This document shows positions 16,863 to 24,819 of a DNA stretch of 64,000 nt, piece after piece. This stretch comes from Ralstonia mannitolilytica (GTDB lineage: Bacteria; Pseudomonadota; Gammaproteobacteria; Burkholderiales; Burkholderiaceae), in the NCBI RefSeq assembly GCF_905397375.1, contig NZ_CAJPVG010000001.1, positions 930,001-994,000 on the forward strand, given 5' to 3'. The position numbers and the translations under genes are program-made. Positions within the stretch are counted from its first letter, which is position 1, and every line of letters begins with the position of its first letter. The notes beneath the pieces were generated by a model. It made no database searches and was not told the origin of the DNA. It was given only the letters and a program-made list of their open reading frames with translations.

Positions 16863-17765
16863 TCAATTGGCGTGATAGCGCCCCTCGTCATCCATCCGCA
16901 CGCGGCCATCGCGCCCGAGCTCGGCCAAGTGCTGCGAGATCGTGCGCGTCTCGGCGCTCACCACCCACAGGGCCTCGTGGCCCGGCGGATACAGCAGGCG
17001 CTGCTCGACCAGTTGCGCCAATGTTTTCGGAGACGAACGCAGCATCGCCAGCAAGCGCTGTTCACGTTCATCGAGCTTGGCGGTGTAGGCGGCGAGGTCG
17101 CGCAGGAAATGGTCGCGGTCGGTATAGATGCCGCGGTGGTGCGACGTCACCCACACCTTGGCCCGAATGTCGGGCAGCCGCTCCAGGCTGCGGCGGAAAT
17201 CGCGCAGGCTGGAGCAGGCATCGCCGTAATAAGGGCCGAAGCCGGTCAGGTCGATGTCGCCGATAAAGGCCACGCCTTCCGGCTCGACCACCAGGACGGT
17301 ATGGCCGGCAGTGTGCCCCGGCATGTGGTACGCGCGGATCTGCGCGCGGCCCAGGTCCCACGTGGCGCCATCTGTGTAGCCTTGTGCATCGGGGCGCGGC
17401 GCGTAGAAGAAATCCCGCTGGATGTTCGCCAGCATCGCCGGGGCCTGTGCCTCTTCGATGCCGTAGTGGGCGACCATGCCCGCCCAGCTGCGCACTGCAG
17501 CCAGGTCGGCTTCGTTCACATGCACGCTGGCGTGCGGAAGGCGATGCAGGCCCGCCATGTGGTCTTCATGCGCGTGGCCCATCACCACCAGTTCCGTCGC
17601 GTCGAACTCCGGGCCGATGTGGTTGGAGACGATCGGCGTGTCGAAGGCCGCCAGTGTGTCCGCACCGCGGATGACGACCTGGTTGCCGTCGGGATACTTC
17701 CCGCGCTTCTCGCCAAAGAAGACGGACACGCGGCCGAAGTCGGCGCGCTGGATGGCGGTATTCAT
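16863..17765 (-). CDS. MBL-fold metallo-hydrolase
   Basis: A 300-residue metallo-beta-lactamase-fold hydrolase. The metal motif HAHEDHMAG (HxHxDH, about residues 64-72) is intact, followed by YHMPGHTAGHTVLVV with the next metal His, and FIGDIDLTGFGP with the bridging Asp. The C-terminal ~70 residues (REQRLLAMLRSSPKTLAQLV onward) look like a winged-helix segment, as in the LACTB2-like members. Substrate is unknown; the neighbouring SDR and histidine phosphatase suggest acyl or thioester metabolism. The promoter side is 36 nt from the SDR gene, in one operon. Confidence 0.85.
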   Translation of the reverse strand: MNTAIQRADFGRVSVFFGEKRGKYPDGNQVVIRGADTLAAFDTPIVSNHIGPEFDATELVVMGHAHEDHMAGLHRLPHASVHVNEADLAAVRSWAGMVAHYGIEEAQAPAMLANIQRDFFYAPRPDAQGYTDGATWDLGRAQIRAYHMPGHTAGHTVLVVEPEGVAFIGDIDLTGFGPYYGDACSSLRDFRRSLERLPDIRAKVWVTSHHRGIYTDRDHFLRDLAAYTAKLDEREQRLLAMLRSSPKTLAQLVEQRLLYPPGHEALWVVSAETRTISQHLAELGRDGRVRMDDEGRYHAN

Positions 17766-17801
17766 GGTGCGGCGTCCTGGTGCACGTGCAATCCGTGCAT
17801 C

Positions 17802-18566
17802 TTAGACCGTCATGCCGCCATCGACGACGATGCATTCGCCGTTGGTGTAGCTCGCCGCGTCGGAGACGAGATACAGCACCGTGCCGGCCATCTCGCGGGG
17901 CTCGGCATGGCGGCGCAGCGGGATCTCGTTGATCCAGCGTTCGTACGTGGCCTTGTCTTCGAACAGAGCACCGGCAAACTTGGTCTTGGTCAGGCCCGGC
18001 AGCAGCGCGTTGACGCGGATGCCCAGCGGCCCGCATTCCTTCGCGAAGGCGCGTGTCATGTTGACGACCGCCGCCTTGGTGATGGAGTAGATGCCTTGCT
18101 TGTCACCCGGCCGCAGCGCGTTGACCGACGCCGTGTTGACGATCGCACCGCCGCCCTGCGCGCGCATCATCTTGCCGGCCTCGACCGACATGAAGAAATA
18201 GCCGCGCACGTTGACCTCCACGGTTTTTTCGTAGGCCGCGAGGTCGGTGTCGAGAATGTGGCCGAAGTAGGGGTTGGCCGCCGCGTTGTTGACCAGGATG
18301 TCGAGCCGGCCGTGCGTGTTGCGAATCTGCGCGAAGGCCGCCTCGATGTCTTCCATGCGCCCGACGTGGCAGGCCAGCGCTTCGGCCTTGCCGCCCGATG
18401 CGCGGATGCCCTCGGCCACGGCCTCGCAGTCGGCCAGCTTGCGGCTCGAGACGATCACGTAGGCGCCTTGCTGGGCGAGCAGCTTGGCGATTTCTTCGCC
18501 AATGCCGCGGCTCGCGCCGGTGACGAGCGCGATTTTTCCGGTCAGATCGAACAGGCTGGTGCTCAT
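17802..18566 (-). CDS. SDR family NAD(P)-dependent oxidoreductase
   Basis: A classical short-chain dehydrogenase/reductase of 254 residues. It has the Rossmann loop TGASRGIG (about residues 15-22), the NNAA motif, the catalytic Ser in IVNTASVNAL and the YSITK catalytic Tyr/Lys pair. A GGAGG site directly before ATG 18566 fixes the start. Members with this KSGEEIAKLL-like opening often act on acyl or hydroxyacyl substrates. It sits between the MBL hydrolase and a histidine phosphatase on the same strand. Confidence 0.9.
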   Translation of the reverse strand: MSTSLFDLTGKIALVTGASRGIGEEIAKLLAQQGAYVIVSSRKLADCEAVAEGIRASGGKAEALACHVGRMEDIEAAFAQIRNTHGRLDILVNNAAANPYFGHILDTDLAAYEKTVEVNVRGYFFMSVEAGKMMRAQGGGAIVNTASVNALRPGDKQGIYSITKAAVVNMTRAFAKECGPLGIRVNALLPGLTKTKFAGALFEDKATYERWINEIPLRRHAEPREMAGTVLYLVSDAASYTNGECIVVDGGMTV

Positions 18567-18611
18567 GTTGTGCTCCTCCAATGGTGGTCGGGTCGGCCGC
18601 CGTTCAGGTGT

Positions 18612-19286
18612 TCAGCCGTAAGTGTGGAAAGCGCGCCGCTGCGGGTCGTCCAGGTGCGGAATGCCGTTGAACGTGGCAAGCTGGAACGATTCCGCATTGA
18701 AGAAGTACTGAGAGACGCTGCTGTTGCGGATCTGCAGGTTGAGCGCGATGGCGCTCGTAGGCGGCGCTTGCAGGACCTGCTGTGCCATCACGGCAATCGG
18801 GCCGCCCGAGCTGACGGCAAGCACGCGCTGCCCGCTGCCGCGCTGGATGGCGGCCCGCGCGTCGGCCACGCGCTGCTGGAATGCGGCCCATGTCTCGGGC
18901 AGCGGCCCGCGGATCTTGTCGTCCGACCACAGATGCAGCACCTGCTTGAGCGCGCGGTAATGGTCGCGCATCGACCCGGAGGCGAGCTTCGTCAGCTCGG
19001 GAAAGTCCTCGCCCAGTGCGGCAAACAGCCCTTGGAAGTCGTATTCGTTCAGGCCGGCATGCTGCTCGTACGCCGTGCCGGCCGCGCCCATGCCGCGCAG
19101 GATGCCGTCGACGGTCTGCTCGTGACGGCGCAGCGTCCCGCAGACGATGCGGTCGAATACGATGTCGTGCCGCGCGAAGTACTCGCCGAGCCAGACGCTC
19201 TGCTGGTGGCCGAGCTCGGAAAGCTGGTCATAATCGGCCGCGCCGAAGGACGCCTGTCCATGCCGTACGAGATAGAGCTCCGCCAT
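18612..19286 (-). CDS. Histidine phosphatase family protein
   Basis: A phosphoglycerate-mutase-like phosphatase of 224 residues, opening with the catalytic LVRHGQASFG (phospho-His in RHG, residues about 6-8) and keeping the later conserved His in VLAVSSGGPIAVM-type context. Here the expected GH is SSGG, so the second-histidine motif is altered or lies elsewhere. Probably the first gene of an operon with the SDR and MBL genes. Substrate unknown. Confidence 0.82.
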   Translation of the reverse strand: MAELYLVRHGQASFGAADYDQLSELGHQQSVWLGEYFARHDIVFDRIVCGTLRRHEQTVDGILRGMGAAGTAYEQHAGLNEYDFQGLFAALGEDFPELTKLASGSMRDHYRALKQVLHLWSDDKIRGPLPETWAAFQQRVADARAAIQRGSGQRVLAVSSGGPIAVMAQQVLQAPPTSAIALNLQIRNSSVSQYFFNAESFQLATFNGIPHLDDPQRRAFHTYG

Positions 19287-19511
19287 CGCCGTCTGCCAAA
19301 ACCGAAGGGGATCCAGATTAGCGGCCCCCGCACTATTTTTGAAATTTATTCTTTGAATGACCGGTAATGCATAAAATGAATAGTCCGACGGCCTGAACTG
19401 AGACGGGAAGGGCAGCGCCCGGCGTTAGATGTAAACGACCAGACGCGACCGGCCGCCGCGCAGGTCCGATGTGCTATCGTCGCCGCCACCAAAATTTCAC
19501 AAAAAGCGGGT

Positions 19512-20633
19512 ATGCACGACGTTGTCATCAGCGGGACGGGGCTCTGGGTTGCGCCGGAGGTCATCACCAACGAGGAGCTGGTCGCCTCGTTCAATGCATA
19601 CGCGCAGCGCTACAACGACGCGCATGCCGCGGCGATTGCAGCAGGAGAGCTGGCGCCGCTGCAACCTTCGTCCGCCGAATTCATCGAGAAGGCCTCGGGC
19701 ATCCGCCAGCGCTACGTGGTGGAAAAGACCGGCGTGCTGGACCCGGCGCGCATGCGCCCGAAGCTCGCTCCACGCCCGGACGACGTGCTGTCGCTGCAGG
19801 CAGAAATTGGCGTGGCCGCCGCCCGCGAGGCGCTGGCCGCTGCCGGGCGCGACGCTGCCGACGTCGACATGCTGATCTGCGCAACGTCGAACTTCCAGCG
19901 GCCGTATCCGGCATTGGGCGTGGAAATCCAGAACGGCATTGGCGCGGGCGGCTATGCGTTCGACATGAACGTCGCGTGTTCGTCGGCCACGTTCGGGCTG
20001 GAGCAGGCGATCAACGCGGTGCGCAGCGGCACGGCCCGCGCGGCGCTGGTCGTGAGCCCCGAGATCACCTCCGGCCACCTCGACTGGAAAGACCGCGATT
20101 GCCATTTCATCTTCGGCGATGTCTGCACGGCCGTGCTGGTGGAACGCGCCCAAGAGACGCGCTCCACCGACGCCTGGCGTGTGCTCGGCACCCAGTGTGC
20201 GACGCGCTTTTCCAACAACATCCGCAACAACGCCGGCTACCTCTCACGCAGCGAAGACCGCAACCCCGACGACCGCGACCAGCTCTTCCGCCAGGAGGGC
20301 CGCAAGGTCTTCAAGGAAGTCTGCCCGATGGCGGCCGAGCACATCGCCGCGCATCTGCAGGCGCTCGGCCATGCGCCCGCGGATGTGCGGCGCTTCTGGC
20401 TGCATCAGGCCAACCTGGCGATGAACCAGCTGATCGGCAAGCGCCTGCTTGGGCACGATGCCTCGGCCGACGAGGCGCCGGTCATTCTGGATGAATTCGC
20501 CAACACGGCATCGGCCGGCTCGATCATTGCGTTCCACCGTCATCGCGCCGACTTGAAGACGGGCGACCTGGGCATGATCTGCTCGTTTGGCGCGGGCTAT
20601 TCGATCGGCAGCGTGGCGGTGCAGAAGCAGTAA
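19512..20633 (+). CDS. 3-oxoacyl-ACP synthase III (FabH-like; possibly FabW type)
   Basis: A thiolase-fold condensing enzyme of 373 residues, longer than housekeeping FabH (about 317). The catalytic triad is intact: Cys156 in NVACSSATF, His298 in LHQANLAMN, and Asn331 in EFANTASAG. It stands alone, outside any fab cluster. Ralstonia solanacearum has a second KAS III of this kind, FabW, on its megaplasmid, which prefers longer acyl primers; this could be its counterpart, but I cannot confirm it. The upstream 225 nt are AT-rich and probably hold its promoter. Confidence 0.88.
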   Translation: MHDVVISGTGLWVAPEVITNEELVASFNAYAQRYNDAHAAAIAAGELAPLQPSSAEFIEKASGIRQRYVVEKTGVLDPARMRPKLAPRPDDVLSLQAEIGVAAAREALAAAGRDAADVDMLICATSNFQRPYPALGVEIQNGIGAGGYAFDMNVACSSATFGLEQAINAVRSGTARAALVVSPEITSGHLDWKDRDCHFIFGDVCTAVLVERAQETRSTDAWRVLGTQCATRFSNNIRNNAGYLSRSEDRNPDDRDQLFRQEGRKVFKEVCPMAAEHIAAHLQALGHAPADVRRFWLHQANLAMNQLIGKRLLGHDASADEAPVILDEFANTASAGSIIAFHRHRADLKTGDLGMICSFGAGYSIGSVAVQKQ

Positions 20634-20636
20634 CGC

Positions 20637-21491
20637 TCAGCGCGCCGCCGTGGCGCGCAGCGCGGAGGCAAACGTGCGCAGCGCCTTGGTCGCGACCGTG
20701 TCGGCCAGCCGCGAATGCAGCACCACGCTGCGCGCAGGCAGCGGCGGCAAGCCCAGCGGCCCCGTCATGTCGACGGTGCCAGGCGGCGCCACCCGGCGGC
20801 TCAGCGCCGCGACGGCCAGGCCCGCCGCAGCGGCGGCCCCCACGGTGGCGACCCCGCCGCCGATGAACACCTCCTGCCACGCAATGCCTGCCTGATCGAG
20901 CGCGGCCACCGCCATCTGGCGCACGCGGCAGGATTCCGACTGCATGGCGAGCCGGATCGGCTCGCCGGCATGCTGCGTGAAGTCTGGCGCGGCCATCCAG
21001 CCGAACGGCTCTTCCATGAGCACATCGCCGTCGGTGCGCCGATTGTCGTGGCGCAGCACGATCGCGGCGTCCAGGCCGCCGTTGTCGAAGGTCTCGAGGA
21101 TCTCCCAGGAGCTGGCAATGCGGATCTCCAGCGTCAGCGACGGTTCGGCCAACCCCATCTGGCGCAGCAGGCGCGGCAGCTCCGCGCCAACGATGTGGTG
21201 GCTGATACCGACCGACAGCCGCCGCCGTTCCACTCCAAACGCCCCAAGCGCGCCTTCGTGCGCTGCGACGAGCTCGCGCGCCGCGCCCAGGAAGGCAGCC
21301 CCATCCTGCGAGAGCCGCACCACCCGTGGCGTGCGCTCCAGCAGGCGACGGCCGAGCGCATCCTCCAGCCGCTTGATCTTCAAGCTCACAGCCGATTGTG
21401 TGGAGTCCATGACCTCCGCGGCGCGGGTGAAGCTCTTCAGGTCGGCCGTCAGCACGAAGGCCTGCACGGCCTCCAGATCGAGCATCTTCAT
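20637..21491 (-). CDS. LysR-type transcriptional regulator
   Basis: A 284-residue LysR factor with the N-terminal winged helix-turn-helix MLDLEAVQAFVLTADLKSFT through DSTQSAVSLKIKRLEDALGR and a C-terminal effector domain. It ends 3 nt behind the convergent FabH-like gene and is divergent from the tautomerase gene, which is the most likely target. A T-N11-A inverted box lies 8 nt before its start. Confidence 0.9.
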   Translation of the reverse strand: MKMLDLEAVQAFVLTADLKSFTRAAEVMDSTQSAVSLKIKRLEDALGRRLLERTPRVVRLSQDGAAFLGAARELVAAHEGALGAFGVERRRLSVGISHHIVGAELPRLLRQMGLAEPSLTLEIRIASSWEILETFDNGGLDAAIVLRHDNRRTDGDVLMEEPFGWMAAPDFTQHAGEPIRLAMQSESCRVRQMAVAALDQAGIAWQEVFIGGGVATVGAAAAAGLAVAALSRRVAPPGTVDMTGPLGLPPLPARSVVLHSRLADTVATKALRTFASALRATAAR

Positions 21492-21498
21492 CGTTCAA

Positions 21499-21517
21499 TC
21501 ATTAAGAACTGCAATGA
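21499..21517. promoter_or_regulatory. LysR-type T-N11-A box between regulator and tautomerase
   Basis: TCATT (21499-21503) and AATGA (21513-21517) form a perfect inverted pair containing ATT-N9-AAT, the standard LysR recognition form. It lies just before the LysR start and 77 nt before the tautomerase ATG. Confidence 0.45.
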
Positions 21518-21593
21518 CTGAAATATCTTAGGATGGCTTTTTGAAATGAACAATTCGGAGCATGCTGTGCGCATCCTCACCCCGGAGCCCACC

Positions 21594-21977
21594 ATGCCTC
21601 TCGTTCAAGTGTCGTTGCGGCGGGGCAAGCCTGCCGCGTATCACCAGGCCATTTTCGACGGCGTCTATCGCGCGATGCGGGAGACGTTCAACGTGCCGGA
21701 GGACGACCGCTTCATGACGCTCACCGAGCACGACGCCAGCACCTTCAGCGTCAGCCCAACGTACTTCGGCATCGCGCGCAGCGACGACGTTGTGATCCTC
21801 CAGATCACCGCCAACAACACGCGCAATCTTGAGCAGAAGCAGGCGCTCTATCGCCGCATCGTCGAGCTGCTGGGCGACAAGCCTGGCATACGGCCCGAAG
21901 ACGTCTTCATCAACCTCGTGGAGGTGCTGCCTGAGAACTGGTCGTTCGGCCATGGCCTCGCGCAGTATGCAAAATGA
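21594..21977 (+). CDS. Tautomerase family protein
   Basis: A 127-residue tautomerase of the 4-oxalocrotonate-tautomerase/MIF superfamily in its longer form (Tautomerase_2 type). I set the start at ATG 21594 because it follows GGAG and exposes the required N-terminal proline (MPLVQVSLRRGK) as the catalytic base after Met removal; an earlier in-frame ATG at 21546 would hide it. The C-terminal half has the conserved VLPENWSFGHG. It probably acts in the breakdown or detoxification of an enol/keto compound. Confidence 0.88.
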   Translation: MPLVQVSLRRGKPAAYHQAIFDGVYRAMRETFNVPEDDRFMTLTEHDASTFSVSPTYFGIARSDDVVILQITANNTRNLEQKQALYRRIVELLGDKPGIRPEDVFINLVEVLPENWSFGHGLAQYAK

Positions 21978-22099
21978 CGCCGCGCCAGGCGCTTCTGGCG
22001 CACCTGGGCGGCGTGCTATGGGCGGCGGTGCTGATCGTGGGCGCGGCGTTCACGTTGGCGGTGATCGCGCGCGACGTATTGCAGAGGCTCAGTCCTTGA
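21974..22099 (+). CDS. Small single-helix membrane protein, 41 aa
   Basis: A short frame begins at the ATG that overlaps the tautomerase stop (ATGA), which suggests translational coupling. It encodes 41 residues with one clear membrane helix (GGVLWAAVLIVGAAFTLAVI, residues 12-31), a basic N-terminus and a short tail ending RLSP. It ends 11 nt inside the 3' end of the convergent SRPBCC gene. Function unknown; supported only by coupling and hydrophobic pattern. Confidence 0.5.
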   Translation: MTPRQALLAHLGGVLWAAVLIVGAAFTLAVIARDVLQRLSP

Positions 22100-23045
22100 G
22101 CGAATTGCCCAGCATGTCGAGCAGGAACTGCGTGCCGCGCTCGCGCGATCCGGCATCGTCGTAGCCGTCGAGGAAGGCGCCTTGCTCGGTCATGACGAGG
22201 CGTGTGCCAGCGCCATCGTTGGCGGGCTTCAGCTCGAGCGTGGCGAGTGAGGCGGAGATCTTGCGATCGTCCAGGTGCATCACGTACGAGTAGACGACGC
22301 GCTCGTCCGGAATGACGTCGTGGTACGTGGCCTCGAAGCTGGACACCACACCGCTGTCCCACCGGCCCTTGAGCACTTCGCGGCCGCCGGGGCGGGCGTC
22401 CATTTCGCGCACGAGCTGCGTGTAGCCGTTGCCGCCGGCAAACCATTTGGCCTTGGCCGACGGGTCGGTGAGCGCCTTGAAGACGCGCGAGCGCGGTGCG
22501 TCATACGTGCGCTCCACGGTGAACGTCGCATGCACGACCGAGCGCTGGACGCCATCGGCCAACGGCACGCGCGCGGCTTCGCGCTCCAGCTTGTCCAGCG
22601 TCTGCTTCCAGCCTTCGGACGCACCCTTGATCATCATCTCGGCAATCGGAGCCAGCGGCGTGTGGGTCTGCGTGACCTCCATGCGCGTGCCGCCGCAGTC
22701 TTCGGCAAACGTGACGACGGTGTGGGCGTTCATCAGCGGGCGGTTGTCGGCGTCCACCACGTTCATGTCGATGACCAGGCGCGCGTTGGGCACGATCTCC
22801 AGGAAGTGCCCGCGCGACCAGTGGTCTTGCCCTTCGGGCGAGCGCATGCACACGTCAAACTTGCCGCCCACGCGAAACTCGACCGTCGCATCGGGCACCG
22901 TGAAATGCATCGGGCAGAACCAGCGCTTGATGTGTTCAGCGGTGCTCCAGGCCTGGAAGACCCAGTCGCGCGAGACGGGGAAGGTGCGCGACATCACGAG
23001 TGGGGGCAGCGCAGTGCCTGCGGGCTGGTCAACGGTCGTCGTCAT
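22089..23045 (-). CDS. SRPBCC (AHSA1-type) protein, two domains
   Basis: A 318-residue protein made of two START/Bet-v-1-like AHSA1 domains in tandem. Domain 1 is VMSRTFPVSRDWVFQAWSTA with GHFLEIVPNARLV, and domain 2 is TFTVERTYDAPRSRVFKALT with YHDVIPDERVVYSYVM. Such proteins bind hydrophobic ligands or act in stress. The pairing with an ArsR-type regulator in the same operon is common in soil bacteria. Its ATG overlaps the regulator's 3' end by 17 nt. Confidence 0.87.
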   Translation of the reverse strand: MTTTVDQPAGTALPPLVMSRTFPVSRDWVFQAWSTAEHIKRWFCPMHFTVPDATVEFRVGGKFDVCMRSPEGQDHWSRGHFLEIVPNARLVIDMNVVDADNRPLMNAHTVVTFAEDCGGTRMEVTQTHTPLAPIAEMMIKGASEGWKQTLDKLEREAARVPLADGVQRSVVHATFTVERTYDAPRSRVFKALTDPSAKAKWFAGGNGYTQLVREMDARPGGREVLKGRWDSGVVSSFEATYHDVIPDERVVYSYVMHLDDRKISASLATLELKPANDGAGTRLVMTEQGAFLDGYDDAGSRERGTQFLLDMLGNSLKD

Positions 23046-23385
23046 GCGTGTCTCCTTGGGTCTTGAGTGTTTCGAGGTAAGCGCCCAGGCGGTCGAAGTG
23101 CTGCTCCCACTCCAGGCGTCGTTGGTTGATCCACTGCTCAGCGAGGCTCAGCGCCCCGGGTTCGATACGGCACGTGCGCACGCGGCCCACCTTTTCCGAT
23201 CGCACGAGACCGGAGTTTTCCAGCACCGCCAGGTGTTGCATCACGGCCGGGAGCGAGATGTCGAGCGGCTCGGCCAGCTCGCTCACGGAAGCCGGCCCGC
23301 GAACGAGCTGCACCAGCATCGCGCGCCGGTTGCCATCGGCCAGCGCCTGGAAGGCGAGATCGAGAGAAGTGTCATGGTTAAGCAT
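23029..23385 (-). CDS. ArsR/SmtB-family transcriptional regulator
   Basis: A 118-residue winged-helix repressor (FQALADGNRRAMLVQLVRGP, SVSELAEPLDISLPAVMQHL, LVRSEKVGRVRTCRIEPGAL). It lacks the metal-binding ELCVCD-type motif of ArsR/SmtB metal sensors, so it is of the non-metal type that accompanies SRPBCC proteins. It is the first gene of the operon and probably represses itself and the SRPBCC gene through the inverted repeat just upstream of its start. Confidence 0.9.
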   Translation of the reverse strand: MLNHDTSLDLAFQALADGNRRAMLVQLVRGPASVSELAEPLDISLPAVMQHLAVLENSGLVRSEKVGRVRTCRIEPGALSLAEQWINQRRLEWEQHFDRLGAYLETLKTQGDTHDDDR

Positions 23386-23389
23386 GTTG

Positions 23390-23416
23390 TTAACTATAGT
23401 GGCCCCGGATAGTTAA
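23390..23416. promoter_or_regulatory. Inverted repeat TTAACTAT-N11-ATAGTTAA, probable ArsR operator
   Basis: TTAACTAT (23390-23397) and ATAGTTAA (23409-23416) are perfect 8-nt arms around an 11-nt GC-rich centre. The element begins 4 nt upstream of the ArsR-type start codon, the usual place for an autorepressor site. Confidence 0.6.
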
Positions 23417-23451
23417 GCAAGGACTTCATTGTTTGAAGGTTGACGGCGGCA

Positions 23452-23493
23452 TTTACTTCGCATACAAAGTAAAAACTTCGCATACGAAATAAT
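23452..23493. promoter_or_regulatory. Tandem operator, two ACTTCGCATACRAARTAAW copies 20 bp apart
   Basis: ACTTCGCATACAAAGTAAA at 23455-23473 and ACTTCGCATACGAAATAAT at 23475-23493 are direct repeats with a period of 20 bp, two helical turns. Each is partly palindromic (TTACTT-N8-AAGTAA; TTCG-CATA-CGAA), as expected for a MarR dimer site. The element ends 7 nt before the hydrolase start, so a bound regulator would block the operon that encodes a MarR protein. Confidence 0.6.
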
Positions 23494-23500
23494 CGATCCG

Positions 23501-24388
23501 ATGGATGGCACGCCGCACACCATTCCCGCCGGAGACGGCTACCCGCTCGGCGCCATGCTCTGGCAGGCGGCCGGAACACCGCAGGGCGTGGTGGTCATGC
23601 ACCCGGCCACCGGTGTGCCGCAGCGCATCTACCAGGCGTTCGCCACGTTCCTGGCATCGCGCGGCTTTCACGCCATCACGTACGACTACCGAGGCATCGG
23701 CGCGTCGCGGCCCAGCAGCCTGCGTCGCTTTGCCGCCCGCATGCGCGACTGGGCGTTGCTCGACGCAGACGGCGTGATGCGCTGGGCGCGGGCGCGGTAT
23801 CCGCAGCTGCCGCAACTGGCGATCGGGCATTCGGTCGGCGGCCACGCCATCGGCCTGTGCTGTGCGGATTGGGACGTCGCCGGCGTTGTGCAGGTGGCCT
23901 CGCATACGGGCAACTCGCGCTTCATCCGCAGCCGGGCGGAGCGCTGGCGTGTCGAGCTCATCCTGCGCGGCGTGGGCCCGCTGTTTGCCCGGCTGATCGG
24001 CTATGTGCCCGGCAAGCGCCTGGGCCTGGGCGAAGACCTCCCGGGTGGCGTGGCGATCGAGTGGGGCGCCTGGGCCAGCATGCCGCGCTATTTCTTCGAC
24101 GACCCGACGCTCGGCGCCATCGGGCGCTTCAACCGCGTCACGCATCCAGTGCTCGTCTACGGCTTTGACGACGACCCCTGGGCCACGCCCGCCGCCATCC
24201 ATGCGCTCACGATGCACTTCACGAACACCCGGGTCGAGCGCCGGCAGATCGCGCCTGCGCAGGCCGGCGGGCCGGTCGGGCACATGGGCTTCTTCCGCCC
24301 GCAGTTTTCCGCCACGCTCTGGCCCGGCCTGGCGGACTGGCTGAGCGAGCGCGCCGCAGCACATCGCGCTGAGGTGCAAGCCGCATGA
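23501..24388 (+). CDS. Alpha/beta hydrolase (serine aminopeptidase-like)
   Basis: A 295-residue alpha/beta-hydrolase. The nucleophile elbow is GHSVGG (LAIGHSVGGHAIGLC, Ser about residue 113), with a candidate acid in GFDDDPWATP and the catalytic His in VGHMGFF near the C-terminus. The N-terminal GVVVMHPATGVPQRIYQAF and YDYRGIGASRPSS carry the oxyanion region. It heads a three-gene operon with a MarR regulator and an enoyl-CoA hydratase joined by ATGA overlaps. Natural ester or amide substrate unknown. Confidence 0.87.
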   Translation: MDGTPHTIPAGDGYPLGAMLWQAAGTPQGVVVMHPATGVPQRIYQAFATFLASRGFHAITYDYRGIGASRPSSLRRFAARMRDWALLDADGVMRWARARYPQLPQLAIGHSVGGHAIGLCCADWDVAGVVQVASHTGNSRFIRSRAERWRVELILRGVGPLFARLIGYVPGKRLGLGEDLPGGVAIEWGAWASMPRYFFDDPTLGAIGRFNRVTHPVLVYGFDDDPWATPAAIHALTMHFTNTRVERRQIAPAQAGGPVGHMGFFRPQFSATLWPGLADWLSERAAAHRAEVQAA

Positions 24389-24819
24389 CCGCACCCGATC
24401 GCCGCCTCGTCTATCTCATCAACGTCGGGCAGCGCCGCCTGCAGCGCTGGATCCAGACGCGCACCGGCGAGGGCGTGACCGCTGCCCAGTCCGGCCTGCT
24501 GTTCTTCCTGGAGAAGAACGACGGAGCGCTGATGCGCGAAGCCGGTGCCGCGCTGGACCTCGGCCCCTCCGCCATGAGCGGCCTCGTGGACCGCACCGCC
24601 GACGCCGGCCTCATCGAGCGCCGCCCCGACGCCAGGGACGGCCGCGCGTGGCAGCTCTGGCTCACGCCGGCCGGCCGCGCCGCACTCGTCGAAACGCGCA
24701 AGGGCCTGACCGAACTGAACGCGCGCCTGACCGAAGGTTTTACCGACGCCGAGATCGACGTTGTCGCCCGCTGGCTCGCCAGCCTGCAAACCAAGTTCCC
24801 CACCGGAGACGAGCAATGA
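24385..24819 (+). CDS. MarR-family transcriptional regulator
   Basis: A 144-residue winged-helix regulator: LLFFLEKNDGALMREAGAAL, LGPSAMSGLVDRTADAGLIE (recognition helix) and RRPDARDGRAWQLWLTPAGR (wing). It sits in the middle of the operon, overlapping both neighbours by 4 nt. The tandem palindromic element in front of the operon is its likely binding site, so it probably represses its own operon until a ligand, perhaps a CoA ester or aromatic acid, is present. Confidence 0.9.
   Translation: MTAPDRRLVYLINVGQRRLQRWIQTRTGEGVTAAQSGLLFFLEKNDGALMREAGAALDLGPSAMSGLVDRTADAGLIERRPDARDGRAWQLWLTPAGRAALVETRKGLTELNARLTEGFTDAEIDVVARWLASLQTKFPTGDEQ

Noticed and set aside
16686..19367. An 893-codon plus-strand frame opposite MBL, SDR and phosphatase genes
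   Set aside because: Three real genes with intact active-site motifs occupy the other strand.
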